A stretch of 64,000 nt of DNA, taken from MPNP01 sp963668325. GTDB taxonomy: Bacteria; Pseudomonadota; Alphaproteobacteria; Rhodobacterales; Rhodobacteraceae. The position numbers and the translations under genes are program-made. The stretch spans positions 1,116,001-1,180,000 of the forward strand of contig OY764222.1 of assembly GCA_963668325.1 (NCBI GenBank), given 5' to 3'. Below the pieces are notes generated by a model that saw nothing but the letters and a program-made list of their open reading frames with translations, did no database searches and was not told the origin of the DNA. Positions 36,983 to 45,881 of this stretch are shown piece after piece. The stretch's first letter is position 1. Every line of letters starts with the position of its first letter.

Positions 36983-37096
36983 TCAATTGTAAGATCCTTG
37001 ATCCTGATAATTTACCCACGGTTTAACCGCGGGTTGAGGAGAATTACAATCTCACTTGAGTTTGAGAAGTCCAATTGTCTGAAATCGGACTGATTA

Positions 37097-37999
37097 ATGA
37101 GCGAGTGGTTTCTCAGTATTGAGGGCACCTCATACGGAAGGACTGTTGCATTTGTCCTGGCCATTATAGCGGCCGTTCTTCATGCTGTCCTTGGCGCCAT
37201 GCAAAAGGGGAAATTTGATCCCTGGACTTCCAGGGCTTTTATCGATTTCAATTATTGTCTGGTAAGTCTTCCATTTGCCCTTTTTGTCTTTCCCTTCCCG
37301 GAACCGGAAGTTTGGCTGGTATTGGGCTTTGGAGTACTTGCTCATGCAATCTACAAGATCCTGATGGCCATGGCCTTCAGCCGGGCTGCCTTTACAGTGG
37401 TTTATCCAGTGGTTCGTGGGACAGGTCCTTTGGTGACAGTTCTTTTTGCTGGTGTTGTATTCAATGAGATATTTACCTTCCAGCAATGGATAGGAATTAT
37501 GGTTCTCACAGCAGGTATCTTTGGCTTGGCACTATACAATCTCTGGAAAATTCAAGGCCCAAAAGAGCAATTGCCACTGGCCTTGATAATTGCCCTGGTT
37601 ACAGGGGTTACGGTTGCCATATATACTACTGTTGATGCCTATGGTGTCAGATTATCATCCGACCCCTTCACCTATCTTGCCTGGCTGTTTGTGCTGGATG
37701 GATTTATCATGCCTATTATCTGGCTTGGTTGGAAAAGGAAACCTGAACACTTGACAGTTTTACCAAAATTATTTGGCTATGGCTTTATTGGTGGGTTATG
37801 TGCGGTTGGCAGTTTTGGTTCCATTATGTTGGCGACAAGATTGGACCAGGTCGGGAAAGCCGCTGTCTTACGAGAAACATCAACTGTATTTGCCGCCCTG
37901 ATTGGCTGGTTTTTATTGAAGGAGACTGTTGGACCGAGGCGTTTTGTGTTGATTTTCATGATCGCCATTGGTGCAATAATTGTCGAGTATGGAAATTAG
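37097..37999 (+). CDS. EamA/DMT-family permease
   Basis: This is a 300-residue membrane protein with about ten spans in two EamA halves. The first half contains HAIYKILMAMAFSRAAFTVVYPVVRGTGPLVTVLFAGVVFNE (about 76-117). The second contains GKAAVLRETSTVFAALIGWFLLKETVGPRRF (about 253-283). The repeated pattern of small residues and a terminal E-x-V is typical. It may export or import a metabolite of the preceding cluster. It is 114 bp downstream and may have its own promoter. Confidence 0.88.
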   Translation: MSEWFLSIEGTSYGRTVAFVLAIIAAVLHAVLGAMQKGKFDPWTSRAFIDFNYCLVSLPFALFVFPFPEPEVWLVLGFGVLAHAIYKILMAMAFSRAAFTVVYPVVRGTGPLVTVLFAGVVFNEIFTFQQWIGIMVLTAGIFGLALYNLWKIQGPKEQLPLALIIALVTGVTVAIYTTVDAYGVRLSSDPFTYLAWLFVLDGFIMPIIWLGWKRKPEHLTVLPKLFGYGFIGGLCAVGSFGSIMLATRLDQVGKAAVLRETSTVFAALIGWFLLKETVGPRRFVLIFMIAIGAIIVEYGN

Positions 38000-38137
38000 A
38001 TTGGGATGTGTCAGATTAAGAAACCGATTAAAAAAAGAGATTTACTTATACCACGACAATCTGGATGGAACGCAAGCAGGCATCATGTCAGGTGGTAGCC
38101 ACGTTCCCTCCTTAGCAAATTTTGCCCACTAATTGGC

Positions 38138-38538
38138 CTATTGCGTTTGTACGGTAGCAGTGACAACTGACCAGTAATTTCCGTACTTATCATCATTTTC
38201 TCTAAAATCTAGAACCGCCATCCCGATAAGATTATTATTCGCAAGCAGGCGACAATCATTTTTCCTCGGTTTATAGCGAAGATCTATCCCTTTGCATAAA
38301 ATTGAGGCAACAAACTCTTCCGGTCGCTCGAAACCAGCTTGCTGAATTGCTACCTGATGTTCCGCCCAGATATGCTCAAACCAAAGCTCTTGTTCGGTCC
38401 ACGGTGTTCGCCTTTTAATAGGAAGATCTCAGCTTTAACATTGATTTTAGGCCAAATTTTTATTTTAGGTTTGTTAATTGTACCGAATGAAAAACCGCTG
38501 GTATTTGGATTAGGTATACGAACATAAGGCGATCCCAC
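38138..38538 (-). pseudogene. Frameshifted gene of unknown function
   Basis: A GTG start with AAGGAG upstream gives GSPYVRIPNPNTSGFSFGTI...EIFLLKG. Stepping back one base in an A4 run near 38418, the frame continues RRTPWTEQELWFEHIWAEHQ, later YKPRKNDCRLLANNNLIGMA and ends YGNYWSVVTATVQTQ. The joined product would be about 133 residues. Coding character continues across the break, so a lost A is the likely cause. I do not recognise the family. The WSVVTA ending loosely resembles small toxin-like nuclease domains, which is speculation. Confidence 0.55.
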
Positions 38539-38763
38539 TATAAAACACTCCTTACTAGCTGCCTTTTTGGAATAAAGAATTTATCTGGCAATCTGTACGG
38601 GTTCTGCAGAACATCAGGTTGCACCAGACCTTACATGTCGAGGCGAAGAAGAGTTTCTTAAACAACCCCTTTTTGGGTTTTTGAAATTTCATTTTTAATT
38701 GAAATAAAGATATTTTCCTTTTCGGAAGTTTCTTGCCCGATTTCACCTTAAGAACAGTTATCT

Positions 38764-38952
38764 GAAAGAAAACCGCACGGCACCTTCTGGTATCGTGCGG
38801 AATTTATTCCTCACAGTAGCAACGTTTCCTTAGCTCATTGGGGTCGGAAACCACCCGAAGTGTCCTGTGAATGAACTCCCCTGCCGAGTCCCCCGTCCAC
38901 ATGAATAAGGCCGATTGACAGGTGATGCCTTTTCAAAATGCTCTTTACGGTA
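38764..38952 (-). ncRNA. Probable small RNA with own promoter and terminator
   Basis: On the minus strand a TTGACA...TTTAAA promoter (38958-38987) is followed by about 190 nt without an ORF. That stretch ends in a perfect CCGCACG/CGTGCGG stem (38773-38800), extended by an inner ACC/GGT, and then TTTTCTTTC. The middle has a GGGGGACTCGGCAGGGGAG tract and a TTTCCGACCCC complement that could pair. Size fits 6S RNA or another housekeeping RNA, but I could not match a family by eye. The opposite strand also lacks a gene. Confidence 0.6.
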
Positions 38953-38957
38953 CATCC

Positions 38958-38987
38958 TTTAAATGCGATCACACTCCATAATGTCAA
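38958..38987 (-). promoter_or_regulatory. Sigma-70-type promoter of the small RNA
   Basis: Minus strand: -35 TTGACA (38982-38987, perfect), 18-bp spacer, -10 TTTAAA (38958-38963). It is the best promoter match noticed in the window and faces the 190-nt ORF-free transcript. Confidence 0.65.
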
Positions 38988-39150
38988 GATTTAAAATTAT
39001 TAATGTCAACAAGTTCACTCCCTGTTCCAAGATGACCTGTTGAAACGACTACTAAAATATTCTTATTGTTATCACTAGTGAATTGTATTGCAATTTGCAT
39101 TACCTTATCCTGGAAGAACAGGAATGGGTAAAGAAAAAAAGGAGTATACA

Positions 39151-39453
39151 ATGCCTGCTGCCAATCCCACCGACATGACCAGCAGAAGGCAGGTTTTAAC
39201 AACGCAGATTCGGCATGATGAACATCTTGCCAGCCTGATTGAAAAAGCATTGATCATCCTAGGAACAAAAAAATCTGATTTTATCCGTAACGCCATTGCC
39301 AAGGAAGCCCAAAGGGTAATTAACGACAATGTGATCCATCATCTTACTCCTGAGGATGTCGAACTGTTTGAGGCCGCCCTTGACACCCCACCGACACAAC
39401 GGGCTCTGGAATCATCTGTTTCCTACGGTCGGTGGGTGGTCAGTGGCGACTGA
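39151..39453 (+). CDS. TacA-type (DUF1778) ribbon-helix-helix antitoxin
   Basis: I chose the ATG at 39151, with AAGGAG upstream, giving 100 residues. The N-terminal ribbon-helix-helix (RRQVLTTQIRHDEHLASLIEKALIILGTKKSDFIRNAIAKEA) binds operator DNA. The C-terminal tail (LTPEDVELFEAALDTPPTQRALE) is the usual toxin-wrapping region of DUF1778 antitoxins. The gene overlaps the GNAT toxin gene by 11 bp, the classic tacAT layout, with repression by the complex expected. Confidence 0.9.
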   Translation: MPAANPTDMTSRRQVLTTQIRHDEHLASLIEKALIILGTKKSDFIRNAIAKEAQRVINDNVIHHLTPEDVELFEAALDTPPTQRALESSVSYGRWVVSGD

Positions 39454-39988
39454 AATTTTCCAACTTAATATTGAGGCCTGGCAATCAGGACATCACGATG
39501 CCACAGGATTTGATTGTGGGGATGTACGGTTGAACAATTTTTTGCAATTCTCGGCCAAAAAGCAGCAGAAAGGCAGAATGACCCGGGTTTTTGCCGCTGT
39601 TCGGCCCAGCCAGGTTAATGTCCTTGGTTATTATACCATCAATGTCGGAGCAATGGATGCTTCTTCCCTTGCCAAACCGCCACGTGGAATTCCGGGGCAC
39701 AATAAGATTCCGATACTGTTTTTGGGTCAGGTTGCAGTTGATCAGGTAGTTCAGGGGCACAGGATTGGTAGCCATCTCATGCAGCATGTCTTCAGGAGGG
39801 CGTGGACAATCGCTACGGAGGTTGGTTGCTATGCTCTCTTGCTGAACGTGATGCCAGACGATAATGAAGACATTTATTCACGGCGAATGAACTGGTATTG
39901 GGAGTTTGGGTTTCAGAACCTTGCCAGCAAGAAAAACCGTATGTTCCTACCGATCCAGAAGATTTTCCAGATCATTGATACCAGATAA
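39443..39988 (+). CDS. TacT-type GNAT acetyltransferase toxin
   Basis: The start is a GTG at 39443 inside the antitoxin gene, giving 181 residues. The N-terminus is (V)ATEIFQLNIEAWQSGHHD, with FDCGDVRLNNFLQ typical of this family. The acetyl-CoA loop region is FLGQVAVDQVVQGHRIGSHLM (about 96-116), which fits the (L/V)xVxxxxQGxxIG pattern. A terminal Y-x-x-F-GFQ segment follows. TacT toxins acetylate the amino group of aminoacyl-tRNA and stop translation. All visible motifs are intact, so the pair appears functional. Confidence 0.9.
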   Translation: MATEIFQLNIEAWQSGHHDATGFDCGDVRLNNFLQFSAKKQQKGRMTRVFAAVRPSQVNVLGYYTINVGAMDASSLAKPPRGIPGHNKIPILFLGQVAVDQVVQGHRIGSHLMQHVFRRAWTIATEVGCYALLLNVMPDDNEDIYSRRMNWYWEFGFQNLASKKNRMFLPIQKIFQIIDTR

Positions 39989-40477
39989 TTCCTAGGTAGA
40001 TACCCAAGCGCTGCTGTTGTTTGTCGATGAGAATCCCGAACCAGAGGTGACACCTGTGGTGTCTCCTGAGAGATCCGCAGGGGTGATAAAAAAGTAGAGC
40101 CGGCGGAAGACCGATTAGGGGTTACCGGCCAGCAGTTCTGCCGGTCTGTGTGTCGTGGAGATGGGCTTGGGTACTGGTTACACGGTACCGGTCACAACCA
40201 AGCTGACCGCTTTACAAACCAAGGTGTTTGATTTACTGGGTGGTAAAATACATCCGGCACCAGGGGAGGCGAAATCGGCCGGAGGAACGAGGCCTGTCCA
40301 GTAAGTGCTGTTTGTCGAATTAATTCAAACCCCTATGATAAGGGGAAAGTATATCAGTTTCACTATAAAAGGTTCGGTATAAACACCAGCCATCGCCACC
40401 TTATAGGGTTGGGGTCTGGGGGGATACTAATTTACTTTGGAGGCTTGGCACTTATCGGTGATGGGTCGTTTCACTCC
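39989..40477 (+). other. Gene-poor stretch with coding-like scraps
   Basis: No intact gene. Two short plus-strand open stretches look like coding debris: LLLFVDENPEPEVTPVVSPE (about 40010-40095), and VEMGLGTGYTVPVTT followed by TKVFDLLGGKIHPAPGEAKS (about 40157-40300). An ACCGGC/GCCGGT hairpin lies at 40124-40145. I could not assign an origin. Confidence 0.35.
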
Positions 40478-40868
40478 CACAGGCTGGTGGGAAACTCGTT
40501 TTCCTTTGTGGCCAACACTTCATTGCGGCGGGCTAGTGTTTCGTGTCATTCCTGGGCTTCCCGGTCCTTGAAAAAGGTTGCATCGGGTGCTAGCCTTTGA
40601 ACAGCCTGTTCCACCTCTTCAAGCGAGACTCGAAAGAACTCCGTGCGCAAATTTGCCATATTGACACGTCGGTCAGTGAACTCCTTGTGGAGGGCAGCTT
40701 CCAGTTCCGGTGCGGTATCTGAATAGATCATGGCATGGGTATCAAAACCGAAGGGTACCGAGGCAACACTCAGTTCTTTCACCCGATCATCTGGATTAAG
40801 CCGACGGGTGAGACCAATCTTGACGATATCTTTCCCAAAGGCACCGACATTGGAGAGGTTTACAGGAT
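40478..40868 (-). pseudogene. Remnant of a T5orf172 (GIY-YIG-like, MUG113) domain protein
   Basis: Reading from about 40863: NLSNVGAFGKDIVKIGLTRR, then LNPDDRVKELSVASVPFGFD and THAMIYSDTAPELEAALHKE, on to NMANLRTEFFRVSLEEVEQA. This is the C-terminal T5orf172 domain of DUF4041-type proteins. The N-terminal part is missing. After ...FFKDREAQE a TGA interrupts the frame, which then continues HETLARRNEVLATKENEFP, matching the usual E-YRETLARRNE-like tail. It is thus both 5'-truncated and nonsense-mutated. The truncated end overlaps the stop of the HTH gene upstream. Confidence 0.75.
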
Positions 40869-41276
40869 TTGGTGCTTTTGATCAGGTGTCAGTGACTTGC
40901 ATTCTTGTCCCATGGCTGCTAGTCGAGCTAGCCCTTCCGAGCGCTCTTGGTCACGTCGCGCCTTGTAAGCCATCACATCCCTGTATTTGATCCCTCTCTG
41001 TTCACCTTTTCTGACATGAGGAATAGTCTTATCGTCCAGCAATGAATTGAAATATGGTACCGGAACATTAAGGATCCTTGCAGCTTCTAGTGGGGTAAGT
41101 CGGTGATTGTTTAAGATGTATGAGAATAACTTACTTCTCATGATTGTTGAAAACAGAGATAAGCAAACATCCTTAATATAGGTGGATGGTGAAAGACAAG
41201 TTTTTGTCTCATCCATCATCTCCTCACGTGGAGAGATCATCTGTCTTGAACCGGATTTTTTGGCTACATCGCCCAT
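40860..41276 (-). CDS. Orphan excisionase/antitoxin-like helix-turn-helix protein
   Basis: I chose the ATG at 41276, with GGAG seven bases upstream, giving about 138 residues. The C-terminal half is LTPLEAARILNVPVPYFNSLLDDKTIPHV, then RGIKYRDVMAYKARRDQERSEGLARLAAMG. This is the MerR-like HTH of small antitoxins that usually precede PIN-domain (VapC-like) toxins. No PIN gene follows. A T5orf172 remnant is there instead, so the partner seems lost by deletion. The usual sequence before LTPLEAA is short. Here about 75 extra N-terminal residues (SRQMISPREEMMDETKTCLS...) may be altered. Confidence 0.65.
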   Translation of the reverse strand: MGDVAKKSGSRQMISPREEMMDETKTCLSPSTYIKDVCLSLFSTIMRSKLFSYILNNHRLTPLEAARILNVPVPYFNSLLDDKTIPHVRKGEQRGIKYRDVMAYKARRDQERSEGLARLAAMGQECKSLTPDQKHQIL

Positions 41277-41822
41277 GTTAATCTCCATTAACTAAGTACC
41301 TAATATAAACTGTTTATAACGAGAATTTACTTTAAACCCCCATTCAACTTTATTCTCTCATACCCAACGCCCCCTCATATAATTGAAGTTGGTAACAATC
41401 AGGGTTAGGGCCAACCATGACTAAGTTTCCTCACCAGTGAAAATAAAACTTGTAAGAGAAAATTCCCAAATACGAGGAGTATTAGAATTATAAATCTAAT
41501 GTTTTGATTAGAAAATAGAGGGAAAGCGATTTTGGATTTATAAAAAATTACAAGATTGATCAGCTAGAACCAACTAAGGTGATAGTATTAAAAGAAAAAC
41601 TTAAGTCGGTTTTCGCACTCACTTTTGACCAATTTGGCATCAAGTCAAGCAATCACCCAATAAAATATTGACCCGTGAAAATGGAAGGAAAGAGGATTAT
41701 ATTCCCTTAACTTTAGATATCTCATAGAATACAAAAAGAGGACCATAAAGGAATTCAATGTCTGTACAAAATTTCGATTTATACTCTCGGTGTGTTCATG
41801 GGGGAGGTATGGTAAATTTCTG
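41277..41822. other. AT-rich intergenic region, nothing recognised
   Basis: About 540 bp between divergently arranged genes. Both strands lack a credible ORF or RNA. It must contain promoters for the HTH gene (minus) and the N-formylglutamate amidohydrolase gene (plus). No clear operator was found. Confidence 0.5.
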
Positions 41823-42644
41823 ATGGATCCAATCCAATCCAATACTTTGAGCACTCAAAACATAGCCAACCCAACTAAAAGTGAAGGGTTTACGCCAGCA
41901 AAACTGATTAATTCGAATGGTGACTTCCCCCTTTTGTTGGTCTGCGAACACGCTTCAGATCATATACCAAACGAATTGAATGATTTGGGGGTTAGTTCAG
42001 AAACAAGAATGAGCCATGCAGTCTACGATATTGGGGCAAGGGAAGTCGCTTTTGAAATTTCCAGAGTTCTGAACTGTCCACTGATAATATCCAATATTTC
42101 AAGGATCGTTATTGATTGTAACAGGGATCCATTCTCGCCATCAGCGGTGCCATTCAAATCTGAAGTTCATATGATACCAGGCAATAAAAACATCACGGAA
42201 GTAGAGCATGAACGGCGTATTCAGTGCTACTATAACCCATTTCATGATTTGGTGGATGAATTTTTGAACTCTAATCCAGACACAGTTTCCTTCATGGCCA
42301 TCCACAGTTTCACCCCAGTATTTTTTGGTGTGGACCGCCATGTTGATTTGGGAGTATTGTTTGACCAAGATTCCAGGTTAGCGAGTCTCTTGCTGGAAAA
42401 GCTGACAAAAGATCAAAACCTGCGAGTTGTTCCAAACGAACCTTATAAACCCGATCCCAAGGTGATCCACACCGTTAAGAGACATGCAATGGCCAGAAAC
42501 CTTCCACACCTGATGGTAGAAATAAGAAACAGTCTGATCAGAACCAAAGCCAACCAAATCAAGATGGGCAACCTATTGGCCAATCCAATAAAGCAATCGG
42601 TTGAAACCATCAGTCAGCAACTTAACCAAGCAAATCAGGAATGA
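41823..42644 (+). CDS. N-formylglutamate amidohydrolase family protein
   Basis: I chose the ATG at 41823 (MDPIQSNTLSTQN), giving 273 residues. Family motifs are LLVCEHASDHIPNELNDLGV (about 38-57), YDIGAREVAFEIS, SRIVIDCNRDP (about 90-100), VSFMAIHSFTPVFFG (about 145-159) and HLMVEIRNSLI near the C-terminus. Members hydrolyse N-formylglutamate in histidine breakdown, but many homologues act on other N-formyl or related amides. No hut genes are nearby. It is 4 bp from an iron alcohol dehydrogenase gene, so the true substrate may be different. Confidence 0.85.
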   Translation: MDPIQSNTLSTQNIANPTKSEGFTPAKLINSNGDFPLLLVCEHASDHIPNELNDLGVSSETRMSHAVYDIGAREVAFEISRVLNCPLIISNISRIVIDCNRDPFSPSAVPFKSEVHMIPGNKNITEVEHERRIQCYYNPFHDLVDEFLNSNPDTVSFMAIHSFTPVFFGVDRHVDLGVLFDQDSRLASLLLEKLTKDQNLRVVPNEPYKPDPKVIHTVKRHAMARNLPHLMVEIRNSLIRTKANQIKMGNLLANPIKQSVETISQQLNQANQE

Positions 42645-42648
42645 ACTA

Positions 42649-43794
42649 ATGCCGAGCTTGCGAAACTGGTCTTACCCAACAGATATCACCTTGGGTCAAG
42701 GTAGCCTGAAACAACTGCCGGAGGCTTGTCATTCAATAGGCATCAGGAAACCTCTGGTTGTAACCGACAAAGGACTCGAAGATCATCAAATCATTCATAG
42801 ATGCTTGGGTATTTTGAGGGATGCTGGATTTTCAGCAAAACTATTCAGTAAGGTTGATCCTAATCCAAACCAGGAAAATCTTGATGCCGGTATAACAACC
42901 TATTTATCCCTTGGGGCCGATGGCATCGTAGCTATTGGAGGAGGATCAGCCCTGGATTTGGGTAAGTTGATCGCTTTCATGGCGGTTCAAAAGAAATCTG
43001 TTTGGGAATTTGAGGATTTTGGTGATTTATGGAAGAAAGCTGAATCAGAGGGGATTTGTCCGATCATTGCTCTTCCTACAACCGCCGGTACAGGCTCAGA
43101 GGTTGGGCGGGCTGGCGTACTTACCGATACCAGATCAAAAACCAAAAAGGTGATTTTTCATCCCAAGATGTTGCCGACAAAAGTTATTGCTGATCCAGAC
43201 CTGACCTATTCATTACCACCTCCTCTGGTTGCTGGTACCGGAATGGATGCCTTTGCTCACTGTCTTGAAGCCTATTGTTCACCTGCGTTTCATCCGATGA
43301 GCCAGGGTATTGCCCTGGAGGGGTTACGATTGGTCAAGGAAAATTTGCTGAATGCCTTTGAGGATAAGGAAAACCTAGAGGCACGGGAGAATATGCTTTG
43401 TGCGGCCATGATGGGGGCAGTAGCTTTTCAGAAGGGATTAGGTGCAATTCATTCAATTTCACATCCGATCGGTTCCCTTTATGATAAACACCATGGAACA
43501 ACCAATGCCGTGGTCATGCCGTTTGTGCTTGAATTCAATCGCCCGACAATTGAAGACAAAATCATCTCAATCACCAAATATCTTGATATCCCCGGAGGGT
43601 TTGAGGGGTTTTTGGAGTATGTCCTTGATTTACGGTCTGCTCTAAGCATACCCGAAAATCTTACGGCTTTTGGAATCCCAAATGACAATTTAAGGACTAT
43701 GACTGAGATAGCTCTCAAGGATCCGACCGCCGGAGGGAATCCCGTTCCACTGAATTACGAGAGTGTCCTGGAACTTTATAAGTCCTGTTTTTGA
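42649..43794 (+). CDS. Iron-containing (group III) alcohol dehydrogenase
   Basis: I chose the ATG at 42649, 4 bp after the upstream stop, giving 381 residues (MPSLRNWSYPTDITLGQG). It has the NAD-binding AIGGGSALDLGK (about 97-108) and PTTAGTGSEVGRAGV (about 140-154). Metal ligands are in GMDAFAHCLEAY (about 202-213) and AIHSISHPIGSLYDKHHGTTNA (about 266-287), giving the D-H-H-H pattern. It is close to maleylacetate-reductase-like and aldehyde-reducing enzymes. Coupled to the amidohydrolase, it may reduce an aldehyde released or formed from that product. This is inference. Confidence 0.88.
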   Translation: MPSLRNWSYPTDITLGQGSLKQLPEACHSIGIRKPLVVTDKGLEDHQIIHRCLGILRDAGFSAKLFSKVDPNPNQENLDAGITTYLSLGADGIVAIGGGSALDLGKLIAFMAVQKKSVWEFEDFGDLWKKAESEGICPIIALPTTAGTGSEVGRAGVLTDTRSKTKKVIFHPKMLPTKVIADPDLTYSLPPPLVAGTGMDAFAHCLEAYCSPAFHPMSQGIALEGLRLVKENLLNAFEDKENLEARENMLCAAMMGAVAFQKGLGAIHSISHPIGSLYDKHHGTTNAVVMPFVLEFNRPTIEDKIISITKYLDIPGGFEGFLEYVLDLRSALSIPENLTAFGIPNDNLRTMTEIALKDPTAGGNPVPLNYESVLELYKSCF

Positions 43795-44312
43795 CTTATG
43801 AGATAATTAATATGCCTTTATCGGTTGTAATTGCCCTGGTTGGGATTCATAGAACATCGTAAAGTGCAATAAAGTCGACAATTCCAGAGCGCATGGAATT
43901 AGAGGACATTTATGTTATGAAAATTCACTAAGTCCTTCCTAAATGTTTCGTGGCAATATCTGCCAGCCATGGTTAAGGATTTTTCACTGAATGATATTTT
44001 GAATAAGTGCTGTTTATGTAAAGTGAAAAATACGGTGTGGTTTATCTGTGTATTATTCGCCCAGTCCGAATCTAGTACCTATATTCGATAGCTATGAAAC
44101 CGGTCTAACTCGGTGTCTTAAATCACACTAGATTCAGTATTAGAATACTGATGAAAGTCAGGGAGTTGAATTGCTGTTTTGACTTTCAAATACGTTGATG
44201 GAAGGTACTGCATATCCCTATCTTCAAACTCCTACTATCCGTTGAGGTTACCTTGGTTTTAAATTTTCTCACAAATTTGAAGATTTATAAAACAACAAAA
44301 TAGATAGATGAA
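43795..44312. other. Intergenic region without a gene
   Basis: About 520 bp of AT-rich sequence following the alcohol dehydrogenase gene. All frames are short and I see no terminator with a T-tract. It leads into the repeats upstream of the DUF4143 ATPase gene. Confidence 0.5.
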
Positions 44313-44453
44313 GCTATAGTTAATCGTCATATAGTGAAATACTTATTAGCCATTTGGTGAAGAATTTAATCATATTATGGTGATTTACAAAATATATAAA
44401 TGGTGCTATAGTTATTCGTCATATGGTGAAATACTTATTAGCCATTTAGTGAA
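44313..44453 (+). repeat. Two 49-bp direct repeats upstream of the DUF4143 ATPase gene
   Basis: Copies at 44313-44361 and 44405-44453 differ at about three positions, with a 43-bp spacer. Each contains two matches to ATnTnGTGAA about 21 bp apart (ATATAGTGAAAT, ATTTGGTGAAGA and so on), and the spacer has a fifth related site (ATTATGGTGATT). The last copy ends 24 bp before the ATPase ATG. The periodic motif, about two helical turns apart, suggests binding sites for a repressor, possibly the product itself. Confidence 0.75.
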
Positions 44454-44477
44454 ATTTAGGAAGGGAGAAGGAAATTC

Positions 44478-45767
44478 ATGCCTCAAGTAAACTACCCAAG
44501 ACATTTGATTGCTTGGTTAGAGACAGCCCTTGATTCATTCAAAATCATTTACATTGTTGGTCCCCGGCAGGTTGGCAAAACGACATTGGTACAAGACCTT
44601 TATCAAAAAGGTGAATATATCACTCTTGACGAGTTAGGTGTACTAGAAGCAATTGAAACCGATCCTGTTGAGATGTTGGAAGGTTTAAGGAAAAAAGCCG
44701 GAGATGAGCCGGTTATCATTGACGAAGCACAGCGGTCAAAAAACCTTGCATTGGCGATAAAAATTATCGTTGATAAAGACAAACGCACAGGTCAATTCAT
44801 TTTAACTGGGTCATCAAATGTTTTTGCTTCGAATAGTGTCCCTGATTCTTTGCCCGGGAGAGTGGTTCCTATAGAGCTTTGTCCGTTAACTATGACGGAA
44901 ATTAAGAGGAAGCCGCCAAGTCGGTTGCTTGACTGGTTGTTACAGAAGGGTCCTTCATTAACCCAGATTGAACACTTAGAGGTGTTATCCCGGGAAGAAT
45001 ATATCACCCTTATACTAGAGGGTGGTTTTCCTCATCCTCGTAAACTGCCAATAATAAATCGACAACGTCTTTATCGAGAATATTTACATGGGATTGTTGA
45101 TCGTGATGTACGTGAAATATTCCCAATTCGTAAACCGGATAAATTTCGTCAACTTATTAATCAGATGGCAAGCCGGACAGCTCAAGAAATCAATCGCGTA
45201 GAATTATCTAAACAGATCGGTCTAGGGAGAGAAACTGTTGAGTCTTACCTTGATGTGTTGATGAGGTTGTCGCTTGTGATCCAGTTAAGTTCCTGGACAT
45301 CAAGTGAAGCCAAGCGCGAAATCAAATTACCTAAATTTCATTTTGCTGACACCGGCATGAATTGTGCACTCCGTCGTTTTGACAAAAATTCTTTCGAACT
45401 GGGAAGTTCTACAATGGCACAGCTGGGAGGGTTGTTAGAGTCTTTTGTTTTTAATGAAATACTCCGTATGCTTCCGTATCAATCAAAGGATTTTCGCTTG
45501 TATCACTGGCGTAGTGCTGACCGGCGAGAAATAGATGTAATTGCCGAAGGAGGCGGGCAGATTATTGGAATAGAGGTGAAAGCAGCCAGTACAGTCAATA
45601 TGGGCGATTTCAAGCATTTGAAATGGTTTGCAAAGGTAGGTCCAGGCAAGTCGAGGTCATTCAAGGGAATAGTTTTCTATCTTGGAGATATGAAACTAAG
45701 TTTTGGAGATAATTGTTTTGCCCTACCCGTAAGTACTCTTTGGGCTGAAATTAAATATCCCAATTAA
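44478..45767 (+). CDS. AAA_14/DUF4143 ATPase
   Basis: This 429-residue protein has an N-terminal P-loop (IIYIVGPRQVGKTTLVQDLY, about 23-42), Walker B PVIIDEAQRSKNL (about 78-90) and sensor TGSSN (about 116). A winged-helix-like middle (TAQEINRVELSKQIGLGRETVESYLDVLMRL) leads to the C-terminal DUF4143 with a PD-(D/E)XK-like core DRREIDVIAEGGGQIIGIEVKA (about 354-375). The D...E-x-K residues suggest nuclease activity. Such genes are common solitary accessory genes in symbionts and host-associated bacteria. Role unclear: proposals include toxin-antitoxin-like or defence functions. GGGAGAAGG precedes the ATG. Confidence 0.88.
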   Translation: MPQVNYPRHLIAWLETALDSFKIIYIVGPRQVGKTTLVQDLYQKGEYITLDELGVLEAIETDPVEMLEGLRKKAGDEPVIIDEAQRSKNLALAIKIIVDKDKRTGQFILTGSSNVFASNSVPDSLPGRVVPIELCPLTMTEIKRKPPSRLLDWLLQKGPSLTQIEHLEVLSREEYITLILEGGFPHPRKLPIINRQRLYREYLHGIVDRDVREIFPIRKPDKFRQLINQMASRTAQEINRVELSKQIGLGRETVESYLDVLMRLSLVIQLSSWTSSEAKREIKLPKFHFADTGMNCALRRFDKNSFELGSSTMAQLGGLLESFVFNEILRMLPYQSKDFRLYHWRSADRREIDVIAEGGGQIIGIEVKAASTVNMGDFKHLKWFAKVGPGKSRSFKGIVFYLGDMKLSFGDNCFALPVSTLWAEIKYPN

Positions 45768-45881
45768 GATTTTTCCATTACCCAATAAGCAAAAAGGTCC
45801 AAACTTAGTGGATCTTGTGCCGACAAGATATTCTCCAATCCAAGTACCGTTTATTGTATTTATCCACTTAAGTACAATTCT

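Noticed and set aside
44313..44453. Repeats considered as a CRISPR array
   Set aside because: Only two long copies, no regular spacers and no cas genes. Better explained as promoter repeats.
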